Assembly (NCBI GenBank): GCA_930367205.1 | Contig: OV884015.1 | Coordinates: forward strand, 108,254,509-108,318,508 | Source of the DNA: Acanthosoma haemorrhoidale | Taxonomy: Eukaryota > Arthropoda > Insecta > Hemiptera > Acanthosomatidae | DNA: 64,000 nt | Reading direction: 5' to 3' | Part shown: positions 19,986 through 31,368 of the stretch, one piece after another | Position numbering within the stretch: position 1 is the first letter of the stretch | How the letters are laid out: every line of letters begins with the position of its first letter | Translations under genes and position numbers: made by a program | The notes under the pieces: generated by a model | The model's database searches: none | The model's input: the letters and a program-made list of their open reading frames with translations, nothing else | What the model was told of the DNA's origin: nothing

Positions 19986-22342
19986 CAATTTTTAAAGGTG
20001 TATAAACGGAATATAGGACTTAAAAACTGCAGGAACACTTTCAACCAGGTACACCAATAGGGTTTCTCAAATAAAAACAATTTATTTATGAATATGCTTT
20101 GGATTTAGTTTCGCGTTGGTCTCTTTGATGTGTATCCGCTATTTAGGCACATCACTGGAAACAACAAAAAGTGATGCTGTCAGTTTCCCCTGACGTGTGC
20201 TGTCGTTATATGAAACATAAAGTGTTTAATACCATCGCACCACTTACTGCCCTGATAGTACCCAACAGGCCCTTTGTGGACATTTCGCGACTTATCACAA
20301 TTATTGCAGATTTGTCATGTCAAAGAAATTTAAAAACTGACCAATCTTTGAATACAGGTGAGTTCTTTTCTCATTTTCTCTCTAATCCAAAATATATGGC
20401 TGGTGTGATTTTTACCGACGTCTTTTTGTAATATTTTAGCAAATTTACAATTGTTTATAACCACACATTTGTTCAAAAGGTATATATATAAAATGAATTA
20501 TTTTTTTTCATATTTAAAAGTATTTCTCAGTTGTTTATTCTCTATTTTTCAAAAATAAACTTTAGTTCCTAACTGATACATACAAATTTTATTCCATAAA
20601 AATATTACAAAAATTATTAAATACTTTAAATAATGAAAATAGGGTATGATAAGCCTTGATGTAGTGAATTTTCGGTCGAGGCACATTCATGGTTCCTGCG
20701 TATGACTCTTCTTCATGATTGTAGTACTTTGATTTCTGACCCTAAATTGTAGATATCCATTACAAGTTCAGGAGAATGGTATTGTCATTTATAAGTATAT
20801 TTTTGTGCCGGGAAACTATGCTCTTTGTGTGATCATATCTTACCATGAGCCAAAAATTACAACAATAAAACAATGAATAAATAATGATATATTGGAAAGA
20901 AATAGACATGAATAATAACAACATATGTTTAATATATAATAATGACTTCGGGGTTTTCTTCCTTCCGGTTTGCGTACTTCCGGTGTGTCAGGGGTGACCG
21001 CTGGTTCATGTCTGAGCGTGAAATTTCTTGGAGTGCCACTGGCCCACTGCAGGGCTAGATAAGCTTCTACTTTTGTTTTTTTTAATTTTGGCGAATTATG
21101 AATTTTCTTCAATGGGTTATTCGAATTATTTATTTGGTTTAATAATAAATCCTTTATTGGCATTTTGCTTTGGTTCTGTTTTAGAACTCATGTTTTAAGA
21201 GTTAATTTCATATTCTATTTAAAGTAAGTGTTGTAAGGGTATCATCAATTTTGAAATGGTTGTAATGGTATATATCAGAATAATAACGTTAGGTTTATTT
21301 TGTCGAGAATTTAATTTGCTATGCTAGTTCAAACTTAAATCACAAATACCTTTTAACTATGTAAAAAGTTATTACTTATTATCTCATTGAAAATAAATGA
21401 GAAAAACGGGTTTTAATCGTTTTAAGTGAGAGTTAGCACCCTCTTTTTTAATTGGAATAAATTAATGAATAATTTTATTAACAACGAAAGGCCTCTACTT
21501 TACCTTTAATAAATAAGGTATATATATATATTGTAACATTCATCTCGCGAATCGATATTCGCTTGAAATTAAATGTAATTTTTAGTTTGTTATTTAGGTT
21601 TGGCTAATTATATATCATATTTTGATTTCAAAACTAAATGTTAATTTAATTACTTACCTAATTAGTTTATACTAATTCTAATATAGCATTTTTTTTTCAT
21701 TCATATTCAATTTAGACTAATTTTTGTAATAATTACTGATAACCGATGAGCAGTTTTGATATAGAAAAAATTAGTAATATTACAGCGATTGATTGAAGTC
21801 ATTCAATCTTACCGGGTCAAATCTGCATTCAAAAGGCGATGTTTCTTCACGGAATATAATTGATATTTTTTGAAATGCCCATGAATGCCAAACTATTGAT
21901 CGTCAAATGGAATATTTGTCTAGTTGATCTATTTGGAAGTTAATGCTACTGGTTATTTTTAAGGTAACGGCGGTCCTGATATTTCTCCTATTTCGAATTT
22001 GCAAGTTGATTGATCTCTTTGTACTCGAATGAGCCAACTGTTGAATGCTTTGTCCCGCCGACCATCCTTAAATGTTCCCGGAATATCGCGGGACCGCAGA
22101 TGAAAGAGTCCTGCGAATTCCTGCCGTCTGGGATTCCCTGCCACGGCTTTAAATAGCACCATTGTCCCATCCCTGTTGTCCGTGTGACCCGGGCAGGCAC
22201 ATATTGATTTATAATCTCCACTTGGCCCTGGTTTAAAGGCTCAGTTTATTTATAAAGGCTGGTATTTATGCGTGACAGGTAAGAGTCAATTATCCAACAG
22301 CTAGAAGGTATTAAAGTAAATATCTTATACACGCGAAAATTT
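19986..22342. other. mostly AT-rich DNA with a GC-balanced block
   Basis: A 107-codon minus-strand frame at 20840-21163 contains LALQWASGTPRNFTLRHEPA and a basic PEVRKPEGRKP stretch in a more balanced segment; I do not recognise it and could not show that it is coding. A second balanced block at 21960-22220 contains ACAATGG- and TTTATAA-type motifs and may be conserved non-coding DNA. No transposon ends were seen. Confidence 0.35.
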
Positions 22343-22850
22343 ATTAAAGAGGACATAGGAGAACGAGTGAATGGTACATGCCTAGCTTGCACTTTAAATC
22401 CTGAGGCCATTCATTGTCATATTGACAGGACAAGGACAACCAATCGCAGCTCGCCGCTTAGTGCCTCCCTGGTCAGAGAACCTGACGAGGTACCACAACA
22501 AGCGCCGTAACAACGGCCCCTATGTCAACTCCAGGCAACCTCTGAGGATCCTGGCACCACTCATGATGGTCAGTTATATAATGCTAAGGATATTATAATC
22601 CTGGCTAAACGCCCCTTCTAGTGTATACTTGCCTCGGGACTTCATGGAAGTCACTGGTGGTTCTTTTTATTTTTTAAATAAGCGACCGCATCCCTCCCCG
22701 AAACAACTCTTTTCATATTCACATATGTCTCAGCTTTAGCCCCAGTCCCCACTTGTTTCCCAGACACTAGCCGCTAAACATCCGACCCAGTAGTATGTAG
22801 TAATATAACTCTTAAAATTTGTATATAATAAAGCTTTTCTTTCATTTCTT
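22343..22850 (+). mobile_element. retroelement 3' region, family D, longest copy
   Basis: The segment runs from ATTAAAGAGGACATAGG to AATAAAGCTTTTCTTTC. Its last 240 bp match 39050-39295, 39555-39880 (both minus) and 44443-44675 (plus): TATACTTGCCTCG, GGAAGTCACTG, GTCTCAGCTTTAGC and a terminal AATAAAG polyadenylation signal. Its first 250 bp match 23256-23495, including CAAGCGCCGTAAC and CAACTCCAGGCAACCTC. No coding motif was found, so the class (non-LTR 3' end or other retroposon) is uncertain. Confidence 0.6.
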
Positions 22851-23255
22851 TTAAAATAGTCTCCTCAAGAAAGATTATTTAAATGTGCATGGCTAGCTGC
22901 ACCTTCCCCGTAGTACCCTTGGCCGGACCATTGGCCTGTCGACCCGACGTTTGGGAGAGAAGCCCTTACCTTCTGCTCCCTGCCGTTGGGTACAGGCATA
23001 GTCGGGATAGCAAAACGTCACCCAATACGGGCCATCTACTATCCCTGCTGGTCCCCTACTACTAAGTAAGAGAAGGGATAAAACCTCCCCAACAGAGTAG
23101 GAGGGCTGGATCTACCGTTAGTCATTCCTGAATAAACAGAAACGTCCAGGCCGCATGCCGGAACAAGTCCTGGACGTGGTGGTAGGCGCTTGGGAACTGG
23201 GGGTCACCTCCTATCCTACCGGACAGACGGGCCCCGATCTCCTTCACGCGGACCT
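22851..23255. other. GC-richer spacer between two family D segments
   Basis: A 60-codon frame at 22883-23065 has no recognised motif. The block is clearly less AT-rich than its surroundings and may be more of element D. Confidence 0.35.
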
Positions 23256-23495
23256 ATTAAAGAGGACAAAGGAGAAGGTACACTGTTTGGCACATACCTA
23301 GCGTGAGCCTTGACTGTGTACGCCAGACAACGTTATATTGAGATGTAAAGGAAGACTACTCGCTTGGTGCTTCCATGTCAAAGAACCTGACCAGGTACCA
23401 CAACGAGCGCCGTAACCACGACCCCTACGTCAACTCCAGGCAACCTCCGACAAGGATCCTGGCACCACCTTATGCTGGTGCAGTTATTAAAGAGA
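23256..23495 (+). repeat. family D fragment, direct repeat of 22343-22590
   Basis: It repeats ATTAAAGAGGACAAAGGAGAA, GGTACCACAACGAGCGCCG and ACTCCAGGCAACCTC. At its end CAGTTATTAAAGAGAACAG resembles its own beginning, as if another unit were about to start, which suggests a tandem arrangement that has partly decayed. Confidence 0.6.
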
Positions 23496-24156
23496 ACAGT
23501 TTCATTCTAAAAAGAAACGAAAACAATTCAATTGCCACCATGTGTAAAATTCATTAATCTTTTTTTTCTTTTTTTTTTAAACATGGGATGGATCGCCGAA
23601 GTTCGACTGCACTTAGACGAATAAATAACCCTTTTATGATACCACAGGGACTCTAAAAACTTAACAGTGACTAGTAGGTGCCCCCCCTTCCGGGGAACGA
23701 CATCCCGTATCAGGTTTAAGTGCTGCTCGTATTGCGATTCAACGTGATTTTTCGACCGGTCAGCACTTCGTTTACACTGTCAAACTTTCTAGATCCATGA
23801 GAAAAAAACGAAATTCTTAATATCTTTTAACTTATTAGCAATGCCTCTTCGGCATCCCCTACAACTATGTCCACTAATGAGCGTTCCAGAAATAACGACT
23901 CCTCTTCCTCCATCGCCCTCTTCAAGAAGGAACGTTTCCAAGTTCTCTTTGGAATTGACCAGCGATGGAAGGTAGAATTCGTACAAGTCTCTGGATGTCA
24001 CCCTATCATCCAGGTATTCGATCTGGGACGACAGATCCAGTCTTATCGGATGAGATGATCCTGTATTTCCTCGCACCAGGGTGGTGAGGGCGCACGCTCT
24101 TTTACCATCTCAGCTCGAAACCACCCCCTAATGGTCGCCCATATGGGTCACCGCCG
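23496..24156. other. no gene recognised
   Basis: On the minus strand 24076-23789 is open for 95 codons (PIRLDLSSQIEYLDDRVTSR) in a balanced block, directly downstream of a possible RT fragment. It might belong to the same decayed element, but no motif supports this. Confidence 0.35.
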
Positions 24157-24235
24157 GGGCCCAGTACTGACTTTTGGGGACATCCTCGCTCCATTGGCAC
24201 CTTCATTTCATGCAACACTCCTCCGAGGGCCATCC
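24157..24235 (-). pseudogene. possible R1-like reverse transcriptase fragment
   Basis: The minus strand reads VPMERGCPQKSVLGP. R1-group reverse transcriptases have RGCPQGS(V/M)LGP at this point, where most others have GVPQGS. The sequence after GP does not continue as RT, so only about 20 residues support the call. Confidence 0.35.
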
Positions 24236-25837
24236 CACCCACCCTTTGCTGGCTCAGCCTTACTTTATATCTAAATGTATTAATTTGTTTGAGCACCATG
24301 TTGTCATATAGTTCAAGTTCACATACATCAAGATGTGCACTGAGTATTATCACAATTCTCTTTTCGTAAAATAAAATACAAAATTTCAAAATGATTATAT
24401 TGATTTTCAGGAAGATATTGGACACCACGTGTACGATACAGACACTAACAAGTATCGTACGAAACATTTAGTACAGATGACTAACGAAAAAATAACGTGG
24501 ATGTTAAAAAATGTTCCACTATCCCATGTTTAGGAAATATTTTTTTGAAAAAGTATGCATAGTTGTAGCCTACAAAACTACAGTAACTGTACACAACTAA
24601 ATTTCCCGCGCTAAAGACCCGATTCAGTTAAAACATAGATATATAATATAGTGTGGGGGATGCATTTTGTAGTATGTCGATAGATCAAATAGAAAATTGT
24701 TAAATGCAATGAACATCTGAAACAAAAAACAAGCTAATTGTACAGGAAAAGGCATCTTGATGCACCACATAAAGTTGAACTGCTACACCATAGAAACGAT
24801 AAAAGATTAATTAATAGCCAGGAAAATATTTAAATAAAATTAGATTCCTTAATATCGGATAATATAAATAAAAAGGACGAAATATCAAACACGCGTATCC
24901 TAAGAAACCATCCCTCCATGCCTCCTAAATGGTTAAGATAACAAATATAGTTTAAAGGTTTGATTAATTGAGGTAAATTATTTTAGGTTTTTCACACCAG
25001 CCTGAGTTGCCATGAGATTAGTGTTTTGTTGTCTTTATTAATAATATTTTAAGTTTAATCATGTATTACTTATGTTTCAAATTTTAATTTTAGTAAAATA
25101 GATGGTCCATTTCAGACTAGGAGCCATTCAGCAATGTTAACTTAAATAATTTCTCCATATGTGCAGATAAGGTTATATTTTGCGAATAAATACAATATTG
25201 TCGAATGACAATATCCACTGTCCACTACTGAAAATAATCATTTAATAGTAAATAAAGTAATGATAAATATACTACAATTGACCATTGTCCTGTCAGATTT
25301 TTTCTGTAATAAACTATTTAAACAATAAAATAAAATTAGCTGACCTTAATTCTTTAAAAATATTTGGAAAAACAGCGTTTCTCGCTGTAATATTCAATGA
25401 GAATGTTGGATCCTTGGATTTGCAGTGGAGAGCTTGTTACCCTTCATAAGGCTGTTTAAGGACGCCAACGGCAGGCACTGACAGAGAGCATTGGCTGAAA
25501 TGAGTTGAAAAAGGCAGTCGATTGTTAATTATGGGCTAATTGTAAAGCTGACGTGTGGAGAGGCGGCTGTGGGCGTCTGCTATCGGCATGGCCCACAGCC
25601 ATCCGAGTTTGTACGGGCACTTGATCGCTAGAGTGCTCTCTATGTCTGTGTCCTGCTCATGAAAGATCCACATGTACCGCCATGTCTCGGCTAGCTTCGA
25701 GTGGAAGCGTGGATTGTCTCAATGCTCGGCCGTCACGGTATTATCCCTGGCTGTATAGAAGTAGGTTATATAAGTGAGCATTCCCTGAGGCCAATGAGGT
25801 GCCCTTGTATACAGGCCATTCAATAGTTCTTACAAAT
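24236..25837. other. AT-rich DNA with a balanced block at 25380-25830
   Basis: No gene recognised. A perfect 10-bp inverted repeat (GGCTGTGGGC at 25565-25574, GCCCACAGCC at 25591-25600) lies in the balanced block. Confidence 0.45.
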
Positions 25838-26122
25838 TAAATCTTTATTGTGATAACATTTCCACCCGTCTTATTGGGCAATAAGTAATTGTGTTTAATG
25901 TTCTTATTCGTACCATATTTACAATTCTTCATTCACTCGCTCCTTCATAAAGTATTTACAGACAGCCCAGAGATCTCCCAAATCGACATGGTTGTCACCT
26001 CCCTCGCATGCAAAAAAAAAAAAAGGAGTCCATCAGCATCGTCACCTGAGTCATTGGAGGCTCATCAAGAGCGCGAGAGCCACAGATGCTCAGGACATAG
26101 TTGGAGAAACTGGCAGGACTAG
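25838..26122 (-). mobile_element. Jockey-like 3' end, family G, copy 1
   Basis: Minus-strand 3' region with AAATATGGTA(C/T)GAAT, CAATTACTTATTGCCCAATA and a terminal CAATAAAGAT signal. It shares the TCTCCAACTATGTCCTGAGC-type block with the other seven copies. An A13 run interrupts it near 26011. The 5' side is truncated. Confidence 0.7.
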
Positions 26123-26164
26123 ATTTTGAAGATTGTGGGATAGAATATCGGGGTCTGAGTGAGA

Positions 26165-27140
26165 TTTTTTTTTTCTTCTTTCTTAGCTCTCTAATTATAA
26201 GATTAAGGATGAGGGAAAAATAAAGGAATATTTGGGTTGAGCGGATCCTGGTACTAGGAGCACCTGCTTAAAGGTTGATTGTTGCGGTACAGTGGTGAGA
26301 GTCCACTGGTGGCTGGGCCTAGAGTCCCTCTAGGCATGTAGTGCAGTCTTATTTAGTCAGATAGCAGTGCTGGGTGCACGTTAGAGGCTTTTTGTTGGTG
26401 GGCCAAGCGCCGTGATGTCCACCATTTGGTCTGCTTTACCAGATCTTGAGAGTTGCCATCTTGGTGGAGGTGTCATGTCTCAGAATAGAGGGTTTTGGCT
26501 ATGTTTCATCGAGTCAAAGAACTTGATGTCTTTTTTGGATGGCTTCGGTGATGGTGGGGACTTCGAACTTTTTGTGTATGTCGGGAGCCTTCATATCACG
26601 AAAAGGGGCTGAGTGGGATGACAGGACTGCAGTATCATATCCAATTGTTGCCAAGAAGGTATTGCGGTTAGAGGGGACATCAGTATTGTATAGGTTATAG
26701 AAGATAGGGACCAGGACACTTCCGTGTGGAACTCCTGCTTTTATGGGATATTAGTTAGAATATTCTAAACCGCAGCGGACTTGGAAGAAGCGGTTTGAAA
26801 CGTAAGACTTTAGGATTAGGAAAAGGGTCTGTGATAAATATCTTTTGAGCTTTTAGAAGGTCCTTGCTATGTCCAGAAAGACAGCAGTGCAATACTGTTT
26901 GGTTTAAAGGGCTGAGGACATGTGATCAACAACGTTGTTGAGCAGTGGAATGTCATTGACGGAAACCAAACTGGTGTGTAGGAGAAATGTTTTTGGATTC
27001 AACTATTGGAAGACAACATTTTAATAGGAGTTTTTCAAATATTTTTGAGAAGATAGCGAGTAAGCTGATTTGACGACGGTAGAATAAGGTGTCAGTAGAT
27101 TGTTCACCGGGCTCAGCAAATAGGACAATAATAGAGAGGT
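26165..27140 (-). pseudogene. Jockey-like reverse transcriptase with 3' UTR and poly(A), decayed
   Basis: On the minus strand, from about 27095, frames read RRQISLLAIFSKIFEKLLLK, then PTHQFGFRQ, then a piece equivalent to the AVFLDIAKAFD region (mutated), then FFQVRC-like sequence. GVPHGSVLVPIFYNLYNTDV and a damaged catalytic box follow, in which GYDTAVLSSHSAP stands for the usual FADDTAVLSSH; the first catalytic Asp of the pair is lost. Downstream are a degenerate C-terminal region, a 3' UTR containing CCTAGAGGGACTCTAGG and CAGTGGACTCTCACCACTG, and a T10 run at 26165-26174 (poly(A) tail). Family resemblance is to Jockey-clade elements. A second copy of the 3' part lies at 36236-36625. Confidence 0.8.
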
Positions 27141-27868
27141 AATAATGGGTTGTTCGAATAATGGAATCATAATATTTATTTTTATAAAAAAAAATGACTA
27201 AGGTAGTTTAACAAATTAAAAACATTTTTGACCATAAATACTATTTTTTTTTATTTGTTCAGCTATTTGATTAACATTCTCAAAGAACAATTTATCTACT
27301 TTGATTTTTTTCATACGATTTTCTCCTAATTAGGGTTTTAGTCGACGATTGATATTATTTTATGGTTTTACTTTCTCTCCACTGATTTCAGCCGGTGTAT
27401 TTTCGGTCTGGCTCTGTCTGAAGTTATTCAGTTAAAGAATAATACGAAAGAATAATAAATGGCATTGTTCCTTGACTTAATGTAGAAACTACCCTTCTTT
27501 GAAATGAAAATAAATGTTATTCTGGGATGTAAGTTCTCTATGAGTATAAAAACAGACACTTATGTAGGGCCATAGTCTGGGCTTTGAATACACATATTAA
27601 TAAAAGATACTCATAGTTAAAACACAAAGGAAATTGAATAATTTTCCAAATGTTACTATTCCGAGATTTTAAACAGAATAAAATTGTGATAACTCTCAAA
27701 GTAATTGAATATAAGCGGATTAAAAAAAACATTTATAAAGCGTTGATAGTCAAGCTGCGAAAGATACAGTTTACTATTATATCCGACGTCCTTTGATGAT
27801 ACATTTGCTGTTACCTGTTATCATACGATCGTATCTCGTAATATCAGAATGTCAATGCTCCATTTACT
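27141..27868. other. AT-rich DNA, left end of the mariner not found
   Basis: No gene recognised. The terminal inverted repeat expected for the mariner copy at 27869-28696 is not visible between 27700 and 27868, so that end may be deleted. Confidence 0.45.
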
Positions 27869-28696
27869 TTAATACACTTTTCCAAACGAGATTTTAAAGC
27901 ATAGATGCCTGCCTGTCTTTAAGAAATTCTGATCTTTAGAATTAATGAACTCTGATATGGCATTTTTCAGACTGTCTTCATTTTCGTACTGTTTAGCCCG
28001 TAAAAACAGTTCTAAATGTTTAAATAAATGAAAGTCGGTTGGCGAGAGATCCAGTGAATGAGGTGGGTGCTGCAAAATTTCATATTTTAATTTATTTAAT
28101 TTCGCAATTGTTTTGTACGATGTATGCGGCCGAGCGTTGTCACCTTTTTTTCCGTTTTTTACCGTTTTTGACCTTGCCAATTTGAGAAGATGTCCCAATA
28201 TTGTTGTATGGTCAACTTCTATTCTGGCAGCAAGTTCCCTTGAAGGAACAGTTGGATTCGTTTCCACCAATGCTTTCAGAGCATCATTTTTCACAGACGT
28301 TTCGGGTCTTCCACACGGTTCATTTTGTAGGGAAAAATCACCAGACCGAAATTTTTCAAACCAACGCTGCACTTTTCGATCGTTCACAGTATTCTCCCCA
28401 AACGCCTGGTTTATATTGCGTGCAGCTTTTGCAGCATTATTACCAAGTTAGTACTCATACAAGAAAATTACACGAATATCGGTTGAATTCATATCGGTGC
28501 AAAATTCAAAGCAAATAACGAAAGGGAACACTTTTGTGAAAATCTTCTTTGCTAAAATGTGACTCTGGCAATGGACAGTACGACTGTTGAAAACTGTCAA
28601 AAGTTTTGTGTTATGTCAAAAACAAAAGCATAACAAAAACATGGAGACAAACGTTCACATTTAAAGAAAATCCGACATTTCATACGCTAAACCTAA
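27869..28696 (-). mobile_element. mariner (DD34D) element, internally deleted
   Basis: Transposase pseudogene from ATG 28492 to a stop at 27869. MNSTDIRVIFLYEY is followed by an in-frame TAA at 28450, then AAKAARNINQAFGENTVNDR, VQRWFEKFRSGDFSL, GRP and the second helix-turn-helix (RELAARIEVDHTTILGHL). After NGKK the frame jumps directly to GDNARPHTS, then HPPHSLDLSPTDFHLF and a normal C-terminus. The second and third catalytic Asp are 34 residues apart, as in mariner. About 137 codons are missing, including the region with the first catalytic Asp. The right end reads TTAGGTTTAGCG inward from TA at 28697, matching mellifera-type mariner termini. It is a non-autonomous relic. Confidence 0.85.
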
Positions 28697-28739
28697 TATG
28701 TGTTGACTTTTTAACTTCAATCTGAAATTTTACTATATT

Positions 28740-28850
28740 TATGCCCTCCTCCAAATGCATCTGCGTATGCAGCACGAGGAGAAAATTGTAAATAGAAATT
28801 TTTGTTCATTGTAAAACTTATCAATAAAGGAGGTTTTAAACAAAAAAAAT
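28740..28850 (+). mobile_element. 3' UTR end of the copy A/B family, plus strand
   Basis: Contains CTCCAAATGCATCTGCGT, GCAGCACGAGGAGAAA and a terminal AATAAAGG signal with an A run, matching 18968-19225 in reverse. About 110 bp remain. Confidence 0.65.
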
Positions 28851-29293
28851 TGATAAAGAAATCTTTATAATAAATAGCACATCTATTTTTCTTAGAATAA
28901 TGTACATATCATATAAATCTATCAGACTGTAAACACTTTTTTTGTGCTTGCTCGAACCAAAAGCCACACTCCCCGCAGTGACTGGCTTGCGGGTAATCCC
29001 GCACGGGCGCTCCGTTTGTTTGCTTACTTATCCATGGAACTGGTTCTCACGGCCTGTAATGTGCCGATAATCCGCTGGCAGCGGTTAGCGGCAATATCCG
29101 CTCACTTAATGACACTTGGGCATCTTATCTCTGCATCTACAACTTCCTCCTGAACCCCCCCCCCCCCGGCTTTATCGGGCCAATCGACTTCTTCAGCTGT
29201 CGATAGTCTTAGTCGATAGCAGCCAGCGGGTCCTCTACTGTTGCTTATGTATTACATATCTTTTTTTTGCCGTTGTATTACTAATGTACTTTA
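28851..29293. other. balanced block without a gene
   Basis: At 28940-29150 composition is balanced, with clustered GGATTA-type (TAATCC) and TGTTTGCTTA motifs. The block could be conserved regulatory DNA, which only an alignment could show. A C13 run lies at 29155-29167. Confidence 0.3.
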
Positions 29294-29295
29294 TA

Positions 29296-30184
29296 AAGGG
29301 TGTCCCAGAATCAACGCAAGATTTGATTTAAATAGAAAACACAGTTTTTAGTATTTATGTTGTTATTTTTTTATTGAATTATAAAGTAAATAGTATAGGG
29401 TAATTTATGGAATAACACATCGGGAAAATGGCCTCCACGACTTTGCTGGCACTTACGCACTCTTTTAACGAAATTGTCTATGACCATTTGGCATAAATGT
29501 GGTTGAATTTCGTTGATGCAGCGTTGAATTTCCTCTTTTAATGTACGGGGGGATGTGGGCTTGTTGACATACACCTTTGACTTCAAATAACCCCATAAAA
29601 CGAACTCTAAAGGTGTTAAATCACACGATCCAGGGGGCCAATTCTGATCACCAAAATAAGAGAGCACACGACCTGAAAATGTCTCATGCAGTATTTGAAT
29701 TGTTTCATGGGCTGTATGGCATGTGGCACCATCTTGTTGAAACCACATATTGGCCACATCAATATCATCCAATTTCGGCACAAAGAATAGTGTTTACGAC
29801 GCCGAATTGATGTTCCTGGATTTTCAACAACACCAGCACGCACTGGTTCGATATTGACCTTTGAACGGCTTGGACGACCAGTGTGTTAAATGTCTTCAAC
29901 TGATCCAGTCTCCCTAAATTTTTTAATTAATCTCTTCACAGTTGATGAAGTCAAAACCCTATTCCGACCATATTTTGTATGAAATTTTCGAACTGCGGCC
30001 GCCAAACTTTCATTATTTTTGAGATAATGTTCAACAATAAAGACACGTTGTTTTATCGCGTAAGACTCCATTTTTACTAACCCTAAACTGTCAGCTGTCA
30101 AATTGTTTTTTTTAGGGTTGCCAGAGCACTTTACTGCACAAATAGCGGCAAATTCAAATCTTGCGTTAATTCTGGGACACTCTT
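29296..30184 (-). mobile_element. DD41D-type (rosa-like) Tc1/mariner transposon, deleted
   Basis: Terminal inverted repeats of about 35 bp (AAGGGTGTCCCAGAATCAAC at the left, its near-complement at the right) are flanked by TA at 29294-29295 and 30185-30186. The minus-strand transposase starts at ATG 30071 with a helix-turn-helix region (RVFIVEHYLKNNESLAAAVR, STVKRLIKKFRETGSVEDI). A TAA stop follows, then HTGRP and ENPGTSIRRRK in the same frame. The sequence then jumps to PKLDDIDVANMWFQQDGATC, missing about 150 residues with the first catalytic Asp. WPPGSCDLTPLEFVLWGYLK follows with 41 residues between the remaining catalytic positions; Glu stands where this family usually has Asp. The frame ends at 29371. 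It is a non-autonomous 889-bp copy. Confidence 0.85.
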
Positions 30185-30186
30185 TA

Positions 30187-31368
30187 TTTTTGTAGCTCAT
30201 TTGTAAACAATAACTTAGCATAAACTCGCTGCTGGTAGTAATTAGATATCAAATTGAAGTCTCGACGCCTTCATCGTCAATGGGTAATTATATTTTGGTT
30301 TTTCCTCTTTTATTTGAGCATATATTTTATCTCCATTCCATGTAACATTTAATTTAATAGATTTAATAGATGGATGATGCAACAATACAAAAATTAACTC
30401 CCACAGACGAGTCATTAATAAATTAGTCAGTGATAATTAAAGAAGTATTTTTCTGTCATGTTCTCTTGCGTACCAAATTATTGAAATATTTAATTTGAAT
30501 TGATAATATGTAATATGTGTTGGTTCTAAAGTGGATAATAGTTACGTTAAGACATTAAAGCTTTATCTATTCTCGAAATTAATCTAGAGGTGAATATTTG
30601 CTTGAAAATTATTATAACAATTAGAAATATTTTATGAAAAACAAATTCAATGACCTATACGGTGATCATAACATTTTTAAGTTGAATTTATTTTTCATAA
30701 AGTATTGTAACGATAATTTAGTCTATTTCAGTCAACAGTCAATTTTTTTGATTAGTGGATCTTCTTCTGTTCTAATTGGGGTTTTATGAGTAATCGCAGT
30801 CACATGTGAATGGTGTTTGGTGGAGAAGTAAAATTAAAAAATAATTACGACAAAATTAACATAAAAAGTCTCTAGTATATTGCCAGTTCCTGGCCTGGTA
30901 GTTAGTTTATAGGCCTCGAAATCCCCTTAATTAGGATTGTCAAAACATAAACATTTGAACAAAAAAATGTTTGTACATGATCAGAAACTGAAGTTACTGT
31001 ATGTAGTAACTTGCTACATTAAATGACAAGATGCTCCACATAAAACTAATATCCTTTCGTCTTGTTATGCTCTCGCTGTGGTTTTATGGGTAATCAAAAG
31101 GCACATATTAGGGGTCAAAAAGTAGAAGTAAAAAATCAGATGTGCATGTCTAATTAGAATCTACATATTTCTTTTGTAGTAATCACTATGTCTACAAAAA
31201 ATACCTAAAATATTATTACGTCTAGTTTAAATAATATTTATGCATTTATTAATAAACAATTCAGATATGTCATAAGTGATATTGTATCTTTTGAAATATT
31301 GTTAGGATCATTCATACCTGATTGTACAATTGTAGCTGACGACGCACAGCGATGCACCAAACCTTTAG
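30187..31368. other. AT-rich DNA, no gene recognised
   Basis: No coding region or repeat identified. Confidence 0.5.

Noticed and set aside
20840..21163. 107-codon minus-strand frame as a host gene
   Set aside because: Part of it looks protein-like, but no family match, no good splice signals and no second supporting exon were found.
25565..25600. Perfect 10-bp hairpin as a terminator or microRNA
   Set aside because: The stem is too short for a pre-miRNA and no T run follows; inverted repeats of this size occur by chance in 64 kb.
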